Assembly (NCBI RefSeq): GCF_013410405.1
Contig: NZ_JACCFK010000001.1
Coordinates: 62,001 to 126,000, forward strand
Direction: 5' to 3'
Length of the DNA stretch: 64,000 nt
Source: Amycolatopsis endophytica
Lineage (GTDB): Bacteria; Actinomycetota; Actinomycetes; Mycobacteriales; Pseudonocardiaceae
Shown one piece after another: positions 26,333 to 35,623 of the stretch. Made by a program: the position numbers and the translations under genes. Position 1 is the first letter of the stretch, and every line of letters starts with the position of its first letter. Below the pieces are notes generated by a model. It saw nothing but the letters and a program-made list of their open reading frames with translations, was not told the origin of the DNA and ran no database searches.

Positions 26333-26947
26333 TCAGCGGCTGCCGTTGCTGGACGGGAGCTGGTTCTCCCTGGTGAGGACGTGGTCGACGAAGCCGTACT
26401 CCCGCGCCTCCTCGGCGGTGAACCAGCGGTCCCGGTCGCCGTCCCGGATGATCTGCTCCATCGACTGGCCGGTCTGCTCGGCGGTGATGCGCGCCAGCTC
26501 CTGCTTCCACTTGCCGAAGACCTCGGCCTGGATCGCGATGTCGGAGGCGGTACCACCGACACCGGCCGAGGGCTGGTGCATGAGGATGCGCGCGTGCGGG
26601 AGCGAGTAGCGCTTGCCGGGCGCGCCGGAGGACAGCAGGAACTGTCCCATCGAGGCGGCCAGGCCCATCGCGTAGGTCGCCACGTCCGGCTCGATGAGCT
26701 GCATCGTGTCGTAGATGGCGAACCCGGCGGTGACCGAACCGCCCGGCGAGTTGATGTAGAACCGGATGTCGGACTCGGAGTCCTCCGCGGACAGCAGCAG
26801 GAGCTGCGCGGTGATCCGGTTCGCCACGTCGTCGTTCACCTCGGAGCCGAGGACGACGATGCGCTCCTGGAGCAGCCGCTCGTACACCGAGTCGGTCAGA
26901 TTGAGGCCCGCGGTCGAGCTGCGTGCCTCTGCCTTGTGCTGCGTCAC
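26333..26947 (-). CDS. clpP1: ATP-dependent Clp protease proteolytic subunit ClpP1
   Basis: A 204-residue ClpP with serine in [14 protein letters not shown] and histidine in ILMHQPSAG; the acidic residue lies in the [11 protein letters not shown] region. It forms the first gene of the clpP1-clpP2 unit. The GTG start was chosen because the actinobacterial ClpP1 sequence begins there; upstream codons give a low-complexity extension. The mature chain may start later through self-processing, as known in the family. Confidence 0.95.
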   Translation of the reverse strand: MTQHKAEARSSTAGLNLTDSVYERLLQERIVVLGSEVNDDVANRITAQLLLLSAEDSESDIRFYINSPGGSVTAGFAIYDTMQLIEPDVATYAMGLAASMGQFLLSSGAPGKRYSLPHARILMHQPSAGVGGTASDIAIQAEVFGKWKQELARITAEQTGQSMEQIIRDGDRDRWFTAEEAREYGFVDHVLTRENQLPSSNGSR

Positions 26948-27036
26948 GTCTGCCTGCCTTTTCACCGCTGTGGGGCTCCCGAGGGGAGATCCACTGTGCA
27001 CTGTCGAAGATGCTGAGATCTTGTCATCGACCCTAA

Positions 27037-27078
27037 CGAACTCGGGCGGCCCGGCATGCCCGGTACCGCCCAAGTTCG
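27037..27078 (-). terminator. Hairpin downstream of tig
   Basis: 13-base arms (27037-27049 and 27066-27078) pair with one mismatch, and the loop can itself fold. It lies 9 bases after the tig stop, between tig and clpP1, and probably separates the two transcription units. Confidence 0.55.
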
Positions 27079-27087
27079 CTGACAGCT

Positions 27088-28479
27088 TTATTTCTCGGAA
27101 GCGGCTGCGGCCTCCTCGGTGACCTCGGTCTCAGCGGTGGCCCCGGGGGCCTCCTCCTCGTCCGCGCCGAAGAGCTCGCTCAGGTCGATCTCGGCGCCGG
27201 AGCCGTCGGTGACCGTCGCCCTGCGCACGATCGAGGCCAGCGCCTTGCCGCGGCGCACGTCGGCGAAGATCGCGGACAGCTGGCCCGACTGCTGGGCGCG
27301 CTGGACGTACTCGTCCGGGCTGACACCGAAGCGCTGGGCCTGGTAGATGATCCGCTCGGTCAGCTCGGCGTCGCCGACCTGGACCTCCTCCGCGTCGGCG
27401 ATGCTGTCCAGCAGCAGCTGGGTGCGCACCGCCTTCTCGGCGTCGGTCTGCAACTCGGCGTGGAACTCCTCGAGGGTCCTGCCCTCGGACTCCAGCACCT
27501 TGGCCAGCGCTTCCTCGTTGTGGTCCAGGTCGTGCACCGCGTCGTGCTTGCGGTTCTCGACCTCGGCCTCGACGACCTTCTCCGGCAACGGGACGTCGAC
27601 CGACTCCAGCAGGTCGTCCAGGATCTTGTCCCTGGCCTGCACGCCCTGCTGGACCTTCTTCATCTTGCCCAGGCGCTCGCGCAGATCGGCCTTGAGCTCG
27701 TCGATGGTGTCGAACTCGCTCGCCAGCTGGGCGAACTCGTCGTCGGCCTCGGGCAGCTCGCGCTCCTTGACGCTCTGCACCGTCACCGACACCTCGGCGT
27801 CGCGGCCGGCGTGCTCACCCGCCACCAGCTGGGTGGTGAAGGTCTTCGTCTCGCCCTCGTTCGCGCCGATGATGGCCTCGTCGATGCCGTCCACGAGCTG
27901 GCCGGAGCCGATCTCGTAGGACAGGCCGCTGGTCGCGGCCTCCTCGACCTCCTGGCCGTCGACCGTCGCCGACAGGTCGATCGACACGAAGTCGCCGTCC
28001 TGGGCGGGGCGCTCGGCGGCCTTGAGGGTGCCGAAGCGGGCGCGGAGCTGGTCCAGCTCCTGCTCGACCTCTTCGTCGGTCACCTCGACGTCGTCGACGC
28101 TGACCGACAGGCCGTCGAAGTCGGGGAGGGTGATCTCGGGGCGGATGTCCACCTCGGCCGTGAACTCCAGTACCTCACGGTCCTCGAGCTTGGTCACCTC
28201 GAAGTCGGGCTGGCCGAGGGTGCGCACCTCGCCCGCCCGTACCGCCTCCAGGTACTTCGCCGGGATGGCCTCGTTGACGACCTCATCGAGCACCGGCGCG
28301 CGGCCGATCCGGCTCTCCAGGACGCGAGCGGGCACCTTGCCGGGGCGGAAGCCCGGAATGCGGACCTGCTGGGCGATCTTGGAGTAGGCGCGGTCGAAGT
28401 TCGGTTTGAGTTCGTCGAACGGCACCTCGACATTGATCTTGACTCGCGTCGGGCTGAGCTGCTCGACGGTGCTCTTCAA
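27088..28479 (-). CDS. tig: Trigger factor (ribosome-associated chaperone)
   Basis: A 463-residue ribosome-bound chaperone and peptidyl-prolyl isomerase. The N-terminal ribosome-binding domain has [17 protein letters not shown] near residue 40, matching the GFRxGxxP signature. An FKBP-type domain follows ([15 protein letters not shown]), then the helical arms, and an acidic C-terminal tail rich in Glu and Ala. The start is TTG behind GAGGAG; the mycobacterial homologue starts at the equivalent codon with GTG. The tig-clpP1-clpP2-clpX order is typical of actinobacteria. Confidence 0.96.
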   Translation of the reverse strand: MKSTVEQLSPTRVKINVEVPFDELKPNFDRAYSKIAQQVRIPGFRPGKVPARVLESRIGRAPVLDEVVNEAIPAKYLEAVRAGEVRTLGQPDFEVTKLEDREVLEFTAEVDIRPEITLPDFDGLSVSVDDVEVTDEEVEQELDQLRARFGTLKAAERPAQDGDFVSIDLSATVDGQEVEEAATSGLSYEIGSGQLVDGIDEAIIGANEGETKTFTTQLVAGEHAGRDAEVSVTVQSVKERELPEADDEFAQLASEFDTIDELKADLRERLGKMKKVQQGVQARDKILDDLLESVDVPLPEKVVEAEVENRKHDAVHDLDHNEEALAKVLESEGRTLEEFHAELQTDAEKAVRTQLLLDSIADAEEVQVGDAELTERIIYQAQRFGVSPDEYVQRAQQSGQLSAIFADVRRGKALASIVRRATVTDGSGAEIDLSELFGADEEEAPGATAETEVTEEAAAASEK

Positions 28480-28697
28480 CGTGTTCTCCTCGAGCCGTGA
28501 AAACCTGGTTTTCGGGTGGTAGCCGACTGCGGGCACGGCGGTGCCCAAAGGCCGAGTCTAGGCCAGCGACTTGACACGACAGGCCGGGGCCTGCTTGGGC
28601 CGGGAACGGATCGCGGCCCGTACACTCCGTTTACATTTGGACGCGGTTTGTCTACGGTCGTGATCCGCCAGTTCCGCCGTCCCCAGGAGCCCGGTCC

Positions 28698-30257
28698 GTG
28701 ACAGCCGATGCCCAGGTCCAGGGCCTTTCGCAGGGTCTGGCGAAGCCCCGGACGCGACTGCCGGCCGTGGTCGCGCCGACGGTGGCGTTGTTCGGCGGCG
28801 CGCTCGCGCTGTGGGCGTGGGCGACCTGGCTCTCCCTCGTCTGGCACCTGCCCGCCTGGTCGACCGTCCCGCTGCACACGCTGGCCGTGTTCGGCCTGTT
28901 CACCGTGCTGCACGAGGCCGCACACCACGCCGCGGGCAGCGTGACCTGGCTGAACGGCGCCCTGGGGCGGCTGACGGTGCCGTTCGTGTCGCCCTTCGGC
29001 GGCTTTCCCGCCGCCCGATACGTGCACCTGACGCAGCACCGCTCCGGATCGCCGGAGCACCTGACGCCGTGGAACACGCGCGGGCCGTCGTGGACGCTGC
29101 CGCTGCGCTGGGCCACCGTCGACCTCTGGCACGCGTGGCGTTACCTCAGCACACCGGGCAGGCCGACCGCGGAGAGCGCTGAGATGCTCGCGGTGCTGGT
29201 GTTCCTGCCGTGTGTGCTGGCCGCCGTGGCCGGGACGGGCCACGGGTGGGAGCTGACCGTCGTGTACCTGCTTCCGCAGCGGCTGGCGCTCGTGCTGGTG
29301 TCGTGGTGCCACGACTGGCTGCCGAGGCGGCGCGCGAGCGGCTACCACCAGGTACACGCCGCGCGGCCCGGCCAGCCGTTCTACCGCTTCGCCGCGGTGC
29401 CGGCACCGCGCGTTTCGTCGCGGTCGGCCGTGGCCGCGGAAGCGCCGTCGGAGTTCCACCCGCTGACCGTGACCGGCGTGCGGTGGCTGACCGGCGAGGC
29501 CGTCGCGGTGAACCTGGCCGTGCCCGCGGAACTGCGGCAGGTGTTCCGGTTCGAGCCGGGCCAGCACCTGGTGCTGCGCGCGCTGGTCCAAGGCGAGCAG
29601 GTGGAGCGCAGCTACGCGATCTGCGCGAGTCAGGACGAGCCGGAGCTGCGCGTGGCGATCAAGCGGGTGCCGGGCGGACGGTTCTCCGAGTACGCGCTGG
29701 GCCTGCGGCTGGGTGACCGGGTGCTGGCGCGCCCGCCGTCGGGGCGGTTCGGGTTGCCTGCCGCGGCCCGCGAGGCCCGGCACGTCGTGGCCGTCGCCGC
29801 CGGGTCCGGGATCGTCCCGGTACTGCCGGTCGTGGTGCACGCGCTGGCGACCTCGCCCCGCACCCGCGTGACCCTGCTCTACGTCAACCGATCCGGTGAC
29901 GACACCCTGTTCGCCGACGACCTGTCCGAGTACACGCGCCGCTTCGAGGGACGCCTGCGGGTGATGCACTACCGGACCGACGAACGCGACCCGTCGCTGC
30001 GGCACGCCCGCGGCGCGAAGCCGTTCGACAGCATCGGCCAGGCGCTGGCCATCTCCTACGAGCGCTACCTGCCTGGCGGGCTGGACACCGGGCGGATCCG
30101 GTCACTGCTGGAGTCACGACTACACCCGTCCAAAGTGGACGAGTGGCTGCTGTGCGCGCCGCCCGAGGTCGCCGAGCCGGTCCGCGAAGCACTGGCGGAG
30201 CACGATGTCCCCGACGGCGCCGTGCACGTGGAGCACTTCCACCGCGGCCGGCGTTGA
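28698..30257 (+). CDS. Fusion: membrane diiron desaturase-like domain + FAD/NAD(P)H reductase domain
   Basis: A 519-residue two-domain protein. Residues 20-230 are a hydrophobic domain with histidine boxes like those of fatty acid desaturases and hydroxylases: HEAAHH (72-77), HLTQHRSGSPEH (110-121), and a divergent third set, H205 and HQVH (217-220). Residues 253-519 are a ferredoxin-NADP reductase-like module with FAD-binding RSYAICAS (304-311) and NAD(P)-binding GSGIVP (369-374). The plant-type 2Fe-2S domain that normally links such a reductase to a desaturase is absent. It would suit self-contained electron delivery to a lipid-modifying diiron site; that is inference. The GTG follows CAGGAG and is divergent from tig. 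Confidence 0.8.
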   Translation: MTADAQVQGLSQGLAKPRTRLPAVVAPTVALFGGALALWAWATWLSLVWHLPAWSTVPLHTLAVFGLFTVLHEAAHHAAGSVTWLNGALGRLTVPFVSPFGGFPAARYVHLTQHRSGSPEHLTPWNTRGPSWTLPLRWATVDLWHAWRYLSTPGRPTAESAEMLAVLVFLPCVLAAVAGTGHGWELTVVYLLPQRLALVLVSWCHDWLPRRRASGYHQVHAARPGQPFYRFAAVPAPRVSSRSAVAAEAPSEFHPLTVTGVRWLTGEAVAVNLAVPAELRQVFRFEPGQHLVLRALVQGEQVERSYAICASQDEPELRVAIKRVPGGRFSEYALGLRLGDRVLARPPSGRFGLPAAAREARHVVAVAAGSGIVPVLPVVVHALATSPRTRVTLLYVNRSGDDTLFADDLSEYTRRFEGRLRVMHYRTDERDPSLRHARGAKPFDSIGQALAISYERYLPGGLDTGRIRSLLESRLHPSKVDEWLLCAPPEVAEPVREALAEHDVPDGAVHVEHFHRGRR

Positions 30258-30284
30258 CTCCCCTGGGCCGCCCGGATCTCCACG

Positions 30285-30869
30285 TCAGTTCTGGCCCGGA
30301 TCGGCGGTGCCGTCCTCGCGCCGCGGCATCGTGCCCTGCCGGCCCTGCTGCCCGCCGGACTGGTCGCTGCCCTCCGTGACGGTGTCGGCGGTGGCCGTTT
30401 GCCCGGACACCGAAGCGACGACCGTGACGGTGTCGCCGGTGGCGATGCTGCTGAGGTCGGCGTCGTTCCCGGCCGCGGTGTCGCTGTCGATCGTGTAGGT
30501 CCTGGTGTAGCCGTCGTCGCTGTGGGCGGTCAGCGAGGTCGAGCTGATCCCGGTGACCGTGCCGATCTGCATCGCCTCGGTCGTGTAGCCGCCCTTGCCG
30601 TCGGAGACCACGTACTCGCCGTGCAGCGCGCTGGACAGCGCGGCCTGCGAGCCGCCGGGCCCGCCCGGCATCTGGATACCGCCGCCCGGTCCGCCCTGCG
30701 TCGCCGACGCGTCGGTGGAGCCGCCTGCCGCGTAGATCGCCACGCCGCCCGCGCCGGCGACGCCGACCGCGATCGCGGCGGCCGCGACGGTCTTGCGCGC
30801 CGACCACTTCGACGGTGGCTGCTGGGCGCCCCATTCCCGGGCCTGCGATGCGGGCTGCTGTTCGGTCAT
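30285..30869 (-). CDS. DUF5666-like membrane-anchored protein
   Basis: A 194-residue protein with a cytoplasmic N-terminus and one helix near residues 28-46. A Gly-rich linker is followed by a small beta domain with the pattern GTVTGISSTSLTAHS ... GDTVTVVASVSGQTATADTV, as in DUF5666 repeats. The C-terminus is Gly/Gln/Arg rich. It probably sits outside the membrane with its beta domain in the cell envelope. It is divergent from the histidine kinase, and its promoter side carries CACAG-type repeats on its own strand, so it likely belongs to the same regulon. Confidence 0.72.
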   Translation of the reverse strand: MTEQQPASQAREWGAQQPPSKWSARKTVAAAAIAVGVAGAGGVAIYAAGGSTDASATQGGPGGGIQMPGGPGGSQAALSSALHGEYVVSDGKGGYTTEAMQIGTVTGISSTSLTAHSDDGYTRTYTIDSDTAAGNDADLSSIATGDTVTVVASVSGQTATADTVTEGSDQSGGQQGRQGTMPRREDGTADPGQN

Positions 30870-30917
30870 CGTCGCTTCCTCTCACTGGTGCGTCGAGGAC
30901 CAGCTTCGGCCGCGCCG

Positions 30918-30955
30918 CTGTGCGGGGACTGTGGGACGGATAGCGGATTTCTGTG
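30918..30955 (-). promoter_or_regulatory. CACAG direct-repeat array facing the DUF5666-like gene
   Basis: On the minus strand CACAG occurs at 30951-30955, 30929-30933 and 30918-30922. These fall on an 11-bp register with one degenerate step between the first two. The array ends 49 bases before the gene's ATG. It mirrors the plus-strand array that begins 12 bp away. Confidence 0.6.
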
Positions 30956-30966
30956 TCCCGGACAGA

Positions 30967-31020
30967 CACAGCTTCCGCACAGGAACCACACAACGACCCC
31001 ACACGAACCCGACGGAAAGT
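30967..31020 (+). promoter_or_regulatory. CACAG direct-repeat array and promoter of the histidine kinase gene
   Basis: CACAG, CACAG, CACAA and CACAC begin at 30967, 30978, 30989 and 31000, all exactly 11 bp apart. The CACAA ends 34 nt before the GTG. GAAAGT at 31015-31020 ends 7 nt before the GTG and could be a -10 element of a leaderless transcript. Phased direct repeats are typical of OmpR/PhoB-family response regulators. Confidence 0.7.
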
Positions 31021-31026
31021 CGGGGC

Positions 31027-32550
31027 GTGAACCTGCCCCACCCTGCCCGCTCGCGGGCCGGGACGCGACCGCGGCGCGTCCGGCCGCTGCGGACGAAGCT
31101 GATCGCGGCGCTCGTCACGCTGCTCGCCGTGGTCTGCCTGGTGGTCGGCGTGATCAGCGAGTTCGCGCTCAGCAGGTTCCTCACCGAGCAGGTCGACGCG
31201 CAGGTGCGGGACGCGGTCGAACGGACCCGGCACTTCGACGATCCGGCCGGTGGCGATCCGCTGCACATCCCGGGCACCGCGACCGGCACGCTCTACGCGC
31301 GGCTGTCCGGTGGCCAGATCCGCGAAGCGGCCACACTCGCGCCGGTCCAGGGTTCGCCGGAGAACGAAGCACGGGCGCTCGACGCCGCCGACGCCGCGGC
31401 CCTGCTCACCGTCCCGGTCGACGGCCAGGCCCACACGCTCGCCCTGTCCGGCGGCGACTACCGCGTGATCGCGACGCCGGCCCAGGGGTCGGTGCTGCTC
31501 CTCGGCCTGCCGATGGACCAGGCCGAGGACACTTTGCTGACCGTCGGGGTCATTCTGGCCGCGGTCGCCGCGGTCGCCGTGCTGGGCGCGGGTTTCGTCG
31601 GCGCGTTCGTCGTGCGCCGCACGTTGCGTCCGCTCGACCGGGTCGCCGCCGCCGCGTCGAAGGTCACCGAGCTGCCGCTGGAACGCGGCGACGTGGCCCT
31701 GTCCGTGCGCGTGCCGGTCACCGACACCGACCCCACGAGCGAAGTCGGCCAGGTCGGCCACGCGCTGAACCGGATGCTGGTGCACATCGACAACGCCCTC
31801 GACGCGCGCGCGAACAGTGAGATGCGGGTGCGTCAGTTCGTCGCCGACGCCAGTCACGAGCTGCGCACACCGCTGGCCGCGATCCGCGGGTACGCCGAGC
31901 TGACCCGGCGCAGCAACGGGCGGGTGCCGCCGGACATCTCGAACGCGATGAGCCGCGTCGAGTCCGAAGCGGACCGGATGACCACGCTGGTCGACGACCT
32001 GCTGCTGCTCGCCCGCCTCGACGCGGGCCGCCCGCTGGAGGTCGCCGAGGTCGACCTGACCCGGCTGGTCGCCGACGCGGTCAGCGACGCGCGCATCAGC
32101 GGCGGGCGGCATCGGTGGCGGCTCGAACTGCCGCCGGACCCGGTCGTCGTGCGTGGCGACGCCCAGCGCCTGCACCAGGTTCTGGCCAATCTGCTCGCCA
32201 ACGGCCGCACGCACACCCCGCCGGGCACGGCCGTGACGACCCGGCTGGCCGTGTCCGCGGACGGCAGTGCCGTGGTCACCGTCACCGACAACGGGCCCGG
32301 CATCGCGCCCGACCTGCTGCCGCACGTCTTCGAACGCTTCGCCCGCGGCGACTCCTCGCGTTCCCGCGCGGCAGGCAGCACCGGTCTCGGCATGGCGATC
32401 GCCGCCGCCGTCGTGGCGGCGCACCGCGGCACGGTCGACGTGCGTTCGAGGCCCGGCCGCACCGAGTTCGAGGTGCGGCTGCCGCACACAGCTTTCGCAC
32501 AGGAACGGCACAACCACGGCCAAGTTCGGCCGGTGAAAGTGAACCTATGA
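31027..32550 (+). CDS. Sensor histidine kinase (no adjacent response regulator)
   Basis: A 507-residue membrane sensor. A first helix spans about residues 24-46, an extracytoplasmic sensor of about 115 residues follows, and a second helix lies near 168-195 before a HAMP domain. The phosphoacceptor His277 is in ASHELRTPLAAIRGYAEL. The ATPase domain has the N box (LANLLANGRTHTPPG), DNGPGIAP and STGLGMAIAAAVV. The architecture is that of an OmpR-type partner kinase, yet no response regulator gene lies within the window. Its GTG start lies 34 nt after the repeat array, and its stop overlaps the glycosyltransferase start as ATGA. Confidence 0.88.
   Translation: MNLPHPARSRAGTRPRRVRPLRTKLIAALVTLLAVVCLVVGVISEFALSRFLTEQVDAQVRDAVERTRHFDDPAGGDPLHIPGTATGTLYARLSGGQIREAATLAPVQGSPENEARALDAADAAALLTVPVDGQAHTLALSGGDYRVIATPAQGSVLLLGLPMDQAEDTLLTVGVILAAVAAVAVLGAGFVGAFVVRRTLRPLDRVAAAASKVTELPLERGDVALSVRVPVTDTDPTSEVGQVGHALNRMLVHIDNALDARANSEMRVRQFVADASHELRTPLAAIRGYAELTRRSNGRVPPDISNAMSRVESEADRMTTLVDDLLLLARLDAGRPLEVAEVDLTRLVADAVSDARISGGRHRWRLELPPDPVVVRGDAQRLHQVLANLLANGRTHTPPGTAVTTRLAVSADGSAVVTVTDNGPGIAPDLLPHVFERFARGDSSRSRAAGSTGLGMAIAAAVVAAHRGTVDVRSRPGRTEFEVRLPHTAFAQERHNHGQVRPVKVNL
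32487..32540 (+). promoter_or_regulatory. CACAG array and putative internal promoter of first GT39-like gene
   Basis: CACAG, CACAG and CACAA begin at 32487, 32498 and 32509 inside the last codons of the kinase gene. CACAA ends 34 nt before the glycosyltransferase ATG, as at the kinase promoter. GAAAGT at 32535-32540 ends 7 nt before it. A 32-bp stretch here matches the kinase promoter at 28 positions. Confidence 0.65.
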
Positions 32551-34427
32551 CGGCCCTCGCCGAGCGCGGCTCCGCGCCCTCGACCCCCGAACCACCCGCC
32601 AGTCCGCGCCGCCCCGGATGGGTGCGACCGGCGCTGGGCGGTCTGCTGATCGCCACCGCGGTGCTCTACCTGTGGGGGCTGAGCGCTTCCGGCTGGGCCA
32701 ACGCGTTCTACTCCGCGGCGGCGCAGGCCGGTGGTGACAGCTGGACGGCGTGGTTCTTCGGGTCCAGTGACGCGGCGAACGCGATCACCGTCGACAAGAC
32801 ACCCGCCGCGCTGTGGGTGATGGGCCTGTCGGTGCGGCTGTTCGGGCTCAGCTCATGGAGCGTGCTGGTGCCGCAGGCGCTGATGGGCGTCGGGTCGGTG
32901 TGGGCGCTGTTCGCGACCGTGCGCCGGGTGTCCGGCCCCACCGCCGGGCTGCTCGCGGGTGGCGTGCTCGCACTGACCCCGGTGGCCGCGCTGATGTTCC
33001 GGTTCAACAACCCGGACGCGCTGCTGGTCCTGCTGCTCGTACTGGGCGCGTACGGCGTGGTGCGGTCGCTGGAGAAGGCGAGCCCGAAGTGGCTGGCGCT
33101 GGCGGGGGTCGCGGTCGGATTCGGGTTCCTGGCGAAGATGCTGCAGGCGTTCCTGGTGCTGCCCGCGTTCGGCATCGTCTACCTGATCGCGGCGCCGACC
33201 TCGCTGCGCAAGCGCTTGCTGCACCTGCTCGGCGCGCTGGGCGCGACGGTCGTCTCGGCGGGCTGGTACCTCGCGGTGGTCGAGTTGTGGCCGGCGGATT
33301 CGCGGCCGTTCATCGGCGGCTCGCAGCACGACAGCATCCTCGAACTGACCCTGGGCTACAACGGCGTCGGCCGCATCACCGGCGACGAGGTCGGCAGCCT
33401 CGGCGGCGCGCAGAGCAGCGGCAGCTGGGCCCGGCTGTTCGGCAGCGAGATGGCGGGCGGCATCGCGTGGCTACTGCCCGCCGCCGCCCTCGCGATCGGC
33501 GCGCTGGTCTGGCTGACCTGGCGCGCGCCGCGCACCGATCGCACGCGCGCCGCCACGATCGTCTGGGGTGGCTGGCTGATCGTGACCGGTGGCGTGTTCA
33601 GCTTCATGAGCGGAATCATCCACCCGTACTACACGGTGGCGCTGGCCCCGGCGGTCGCCGCGCTCGTCGGCACCGGCGTGGTGGGGTTGTGGCACGCGCG
33701 CACGCATCCGATCGCGTCCGGGCTGTTGTCCAGTGGTGTCGTGCTGACCACGCTGACCGCGTACCTGTTGCTGGAGCGGGAATCCACGTGGCTGCCCTGG
33801 CTGAAGTACGTGGTGCTGGTGCTCGGGCCGGCCGCCGCGGTGATGGTTTTGGTGTCCGACCGGCTGCCGCGGGCGGGCGGGCGCGGTGTGGCCGTGCTGG
33901 CCCTGCTCGCCACACTCGCCGGATCCGGCGCCTACACCGTGGCGACCGCGACCACCCCGCACTCCGGCGCGATCCCGTCGGCCGGACCGAGCAGCGGCGG
34001 GTTCGGCGGTTTCGGCGGGCCGGGCGGTCCGCCCAGTGGCGGTCAGGGCGGGATGCGCGGCGGCATCGGCAGCCTGCTCACCACGACCACCCCCAGCGCC
34101 GAGATGACCGCACTGCTGCAAGCCGACGCCGGGAACTACACGTGGGTCGCGGCCACGGTCGGTTCCAACCCCGCCGCGAGTTACCAGCTGGCCGCCGGTT
34201 TCCCGGTGATGGCCGTGGGCGGGTTCAACGGCACCGACCCCTCCCCCACGCTGGAGGAGTTCCGGGCGTACGTGGCCGCGGGGCGGATCCACTACTTCAT
34301 CGGCGAACCCACGCAAATCAACAGCACCGGCGGAAGCGACGCGGCCGAGGAGATCGCCGAGTGGGTCGCGTCCAATTACACCTCGACCACAGTGGACGGT
34401 GTCACGGTGTACGACCTGACTTCCTAG
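32547..34427 (+). CDS. ArnT/GT39-like membrane glycosyltransferase, copy 1
   Basis: A 626-residue polytopic protein with roughly 10-12 helices in residues 28-470, related to the GT39/ArnT-like family that uses polyprenyl-phosphate sugars. The first loop has SSDAANAITVDKTPAALW with acidic residues typical of the catalytic loop. RFNNPDALLVLLLVLGAY and GFLAKMLQAFLVLPAF follow. A Gly/Ser/Pro-rich stretch near residues 485-515 links to a C-terminal soluble domain (GNYTWVAATVGSNPAASYQL) outside the membrane. It is coupled to the histidine kinase by ATGA. It is paralogous to, and the same length as, the copy at 37530. Confidence 0.85.
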   Translation: MTALAERGSAPSTPEPPASPRRPGWVRPALGGLLIATAVLYLWGLSASGWANAFYSAAAQAGGDSWTAWFFGSSDAANAITVDKTPAALWVMGLSVRLFGLSSWSVLVPQALMGVGSVWALFATVRRVSGPTAGLLAGGVLALTPVAALMFRFNNPDALLVLLLVLGAYGVVRSLEKASPKWLALAGVAVGFGFLAKMLQAFLVLPAFGIVYLIAAPTSLRKRLLHLLGALGATVVSAGWYLAVVELWPADSRPFIGGSQHDSILELTLGYNGVGRITGDEVGSLGGAQSSGSWARLFGSEMAGGIAWLLPAAALAIGALVWLTWRAPRTDRTRAATIVWGGWLIVTGGVFSFMSGIIHPYYTVALAPAVAALVGTGVVGLWHARTHPIASGLLSSGVVLTTLTAYLLLERESTWLPWLKYVVLVLGPAAAVMVLVSDRLPRAGGRGVAVLALLATLAGSGAYTVATATTPHSGAIPSAGPSSGGFGGFGGPGGPPSGGQGGMRGGIGSLLTTTTPSAEMTALLQADAGNYTWVAATVGSNPAASYQLAAGFPVMAVGGFNGTDPSPTLEEFRAYVAAGRIHYFIGEPTQINSTGGSDAAEEIAEWVASNYTSTTVDGVTVYDLTS

Positions 34428-35623
34428 GCGGACGACAGTGCCCGGACGCCGCGGTCACACAGAGCGGCCGCGGTGGCCAGGCTCACGAGCGCGGCGCCGG
34501 TGAACAGGGTGGCCCGCACGCCGATTGCCGAGGCCGGGCCCACCACCATCTCGCCCACGGGCACGGCGACCAGGGAGCCGAGCGCGTCGAACGAGTACAC
34601 CTTCGCCAGCTGGTCCTCGGGAATATGGTGCTGCAACGAAACATCCCAGGCAACGGCGAACTGCTCGATCCCGAAACCGGCCAGCACCATCGCGACGAGC
34701 AGCGGCACCACCGCGGGTGCCGCTGCCATGACGGCCATCGGCACCGCCAGCAGGGCGGTCGCGGCGACGCCGACGAACAGGGCGTGCCGTGACCGCCCCC
34801 GGGCGGCGAGCACGCCACCTGCCAGGGCGCCCACGGTCTCCGCCCCCAGGACGAAACCCCAGGCGGTGCGGCCGATCGTGGCGTCGGCGATCCCCGGGCC
34901 GAGGACCTGGACGCATCCGGCGAACACCGCGTTGACCACCATGAACTGCAGGACCACGACCCACACCCACGACCGGCTGGTGAACTCCCGCCAGCCTTCG
35001 CGCAGGTCCGCCGGCGGCCGCCCCGGCACCGGTCGCGGACCCGCCGGACCGATACGGCGATAGCACCCGGCGGCGAGCATGAAGGCGACCCCGGCCGCCG
35101 CGAGCGCCCACCCCGGACCGGCCGTGGCGGCGAGCAACCCACCGAGCGGCGCGCCGGTGATCGTCGCGGTGTTCTGCGCCATCCTGGCCACCGCGTTTGC
35201 CGGGCGGAGCAGTTCCGCCGAGACGGTCTGCGAAGTGAGGGCCAGCGCGGCGGGCAGCGCGGCCGCCGCGACCGCGCCGTTGACGACGTTCAGCCCGACC
35301 AGCAAAGGCACCGAGGCTGCCCCGGTGAGGACGGACGCGGCGATGGCGACCTGGCTGAGCGCGGCGACCGCAGCCGTCCCCTGGAGGATCACTGGCCGGG
35401 GCAGCCGGTCGGCGAGAACCCCGCCGCACAACAGAAGCACCACCATCGCGACCGACCGCGCGCCCACCACGACACCGACGTCGACCACCGACCCGGTGAG
35501 ATCCAGCACGGCGAACGCGAGGGCCACCGGCGCCACGGCGTTACCCAGGTAGCTCGCGAACCTGCCCGCCGCGAGGCCCCGGAACTGCCGGTACCGCAAG
35601 GGATCCCGGAGTCCGGCGCTCAT
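34424..35623 (-). CDS. MFS transporter
   Basis: A 399-residue carrier with about 12 helices and a motif-A-like CGGVLADRLPRPVILQG after helix 2. The relation to actinobacterial drug-export MFS proteins is only general. Its stop shares the palindrome CTAG with the stop of the convergent glycosyltransferase, leaving no room for a terminator. The ATG overlaps the ArsR stop as ATGA. The ArsR-MFS pair looks inserted between two parts of the glycosylation cluster. Confidence 0.82.
   Translation of the reverse strand: MSAGLRDPLRYRQFRGLAAGRFASYLGNAVAPVALAFAVLDLTGSVVDVGVVVGARSVAMVVLLLCGGVLADRLPRPVILQGTAAVAALSQVAIAASVLTGAASVPLLVGLNVVNGAVAAAALPAALALTSQTVSAELLRPANAVARMAQNTATITGAPLGGLLAATAGPGWALAAAGVAFMLAAGCYRRIGPAGPRPVPGRPPADLREGWREFTSRSWVWVVVLQFMVVNAVFAGCVQVLGPGIADATIGRTAWGFVLGAETVGALAGGVLAARGRSRHALFVGVAATALLAVPMAVMAAAPAVVPLLVAMVLAGFGIEQFAVAWDVSLQHHIPEDQLAKVYSFDALGSLVAVPVGEMVVGPASAIGVRATLFTGAALVSLATAAALCDRGVRALSSA

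Noticed and set aside
29884..32523. An 879-codon minus-strand frame opposite the reductase fusion, repeats and histidine kinase
   Set aside because: The composition is typical of antisense frames in high-GC DNA, and it overlaps three well-supported genes.
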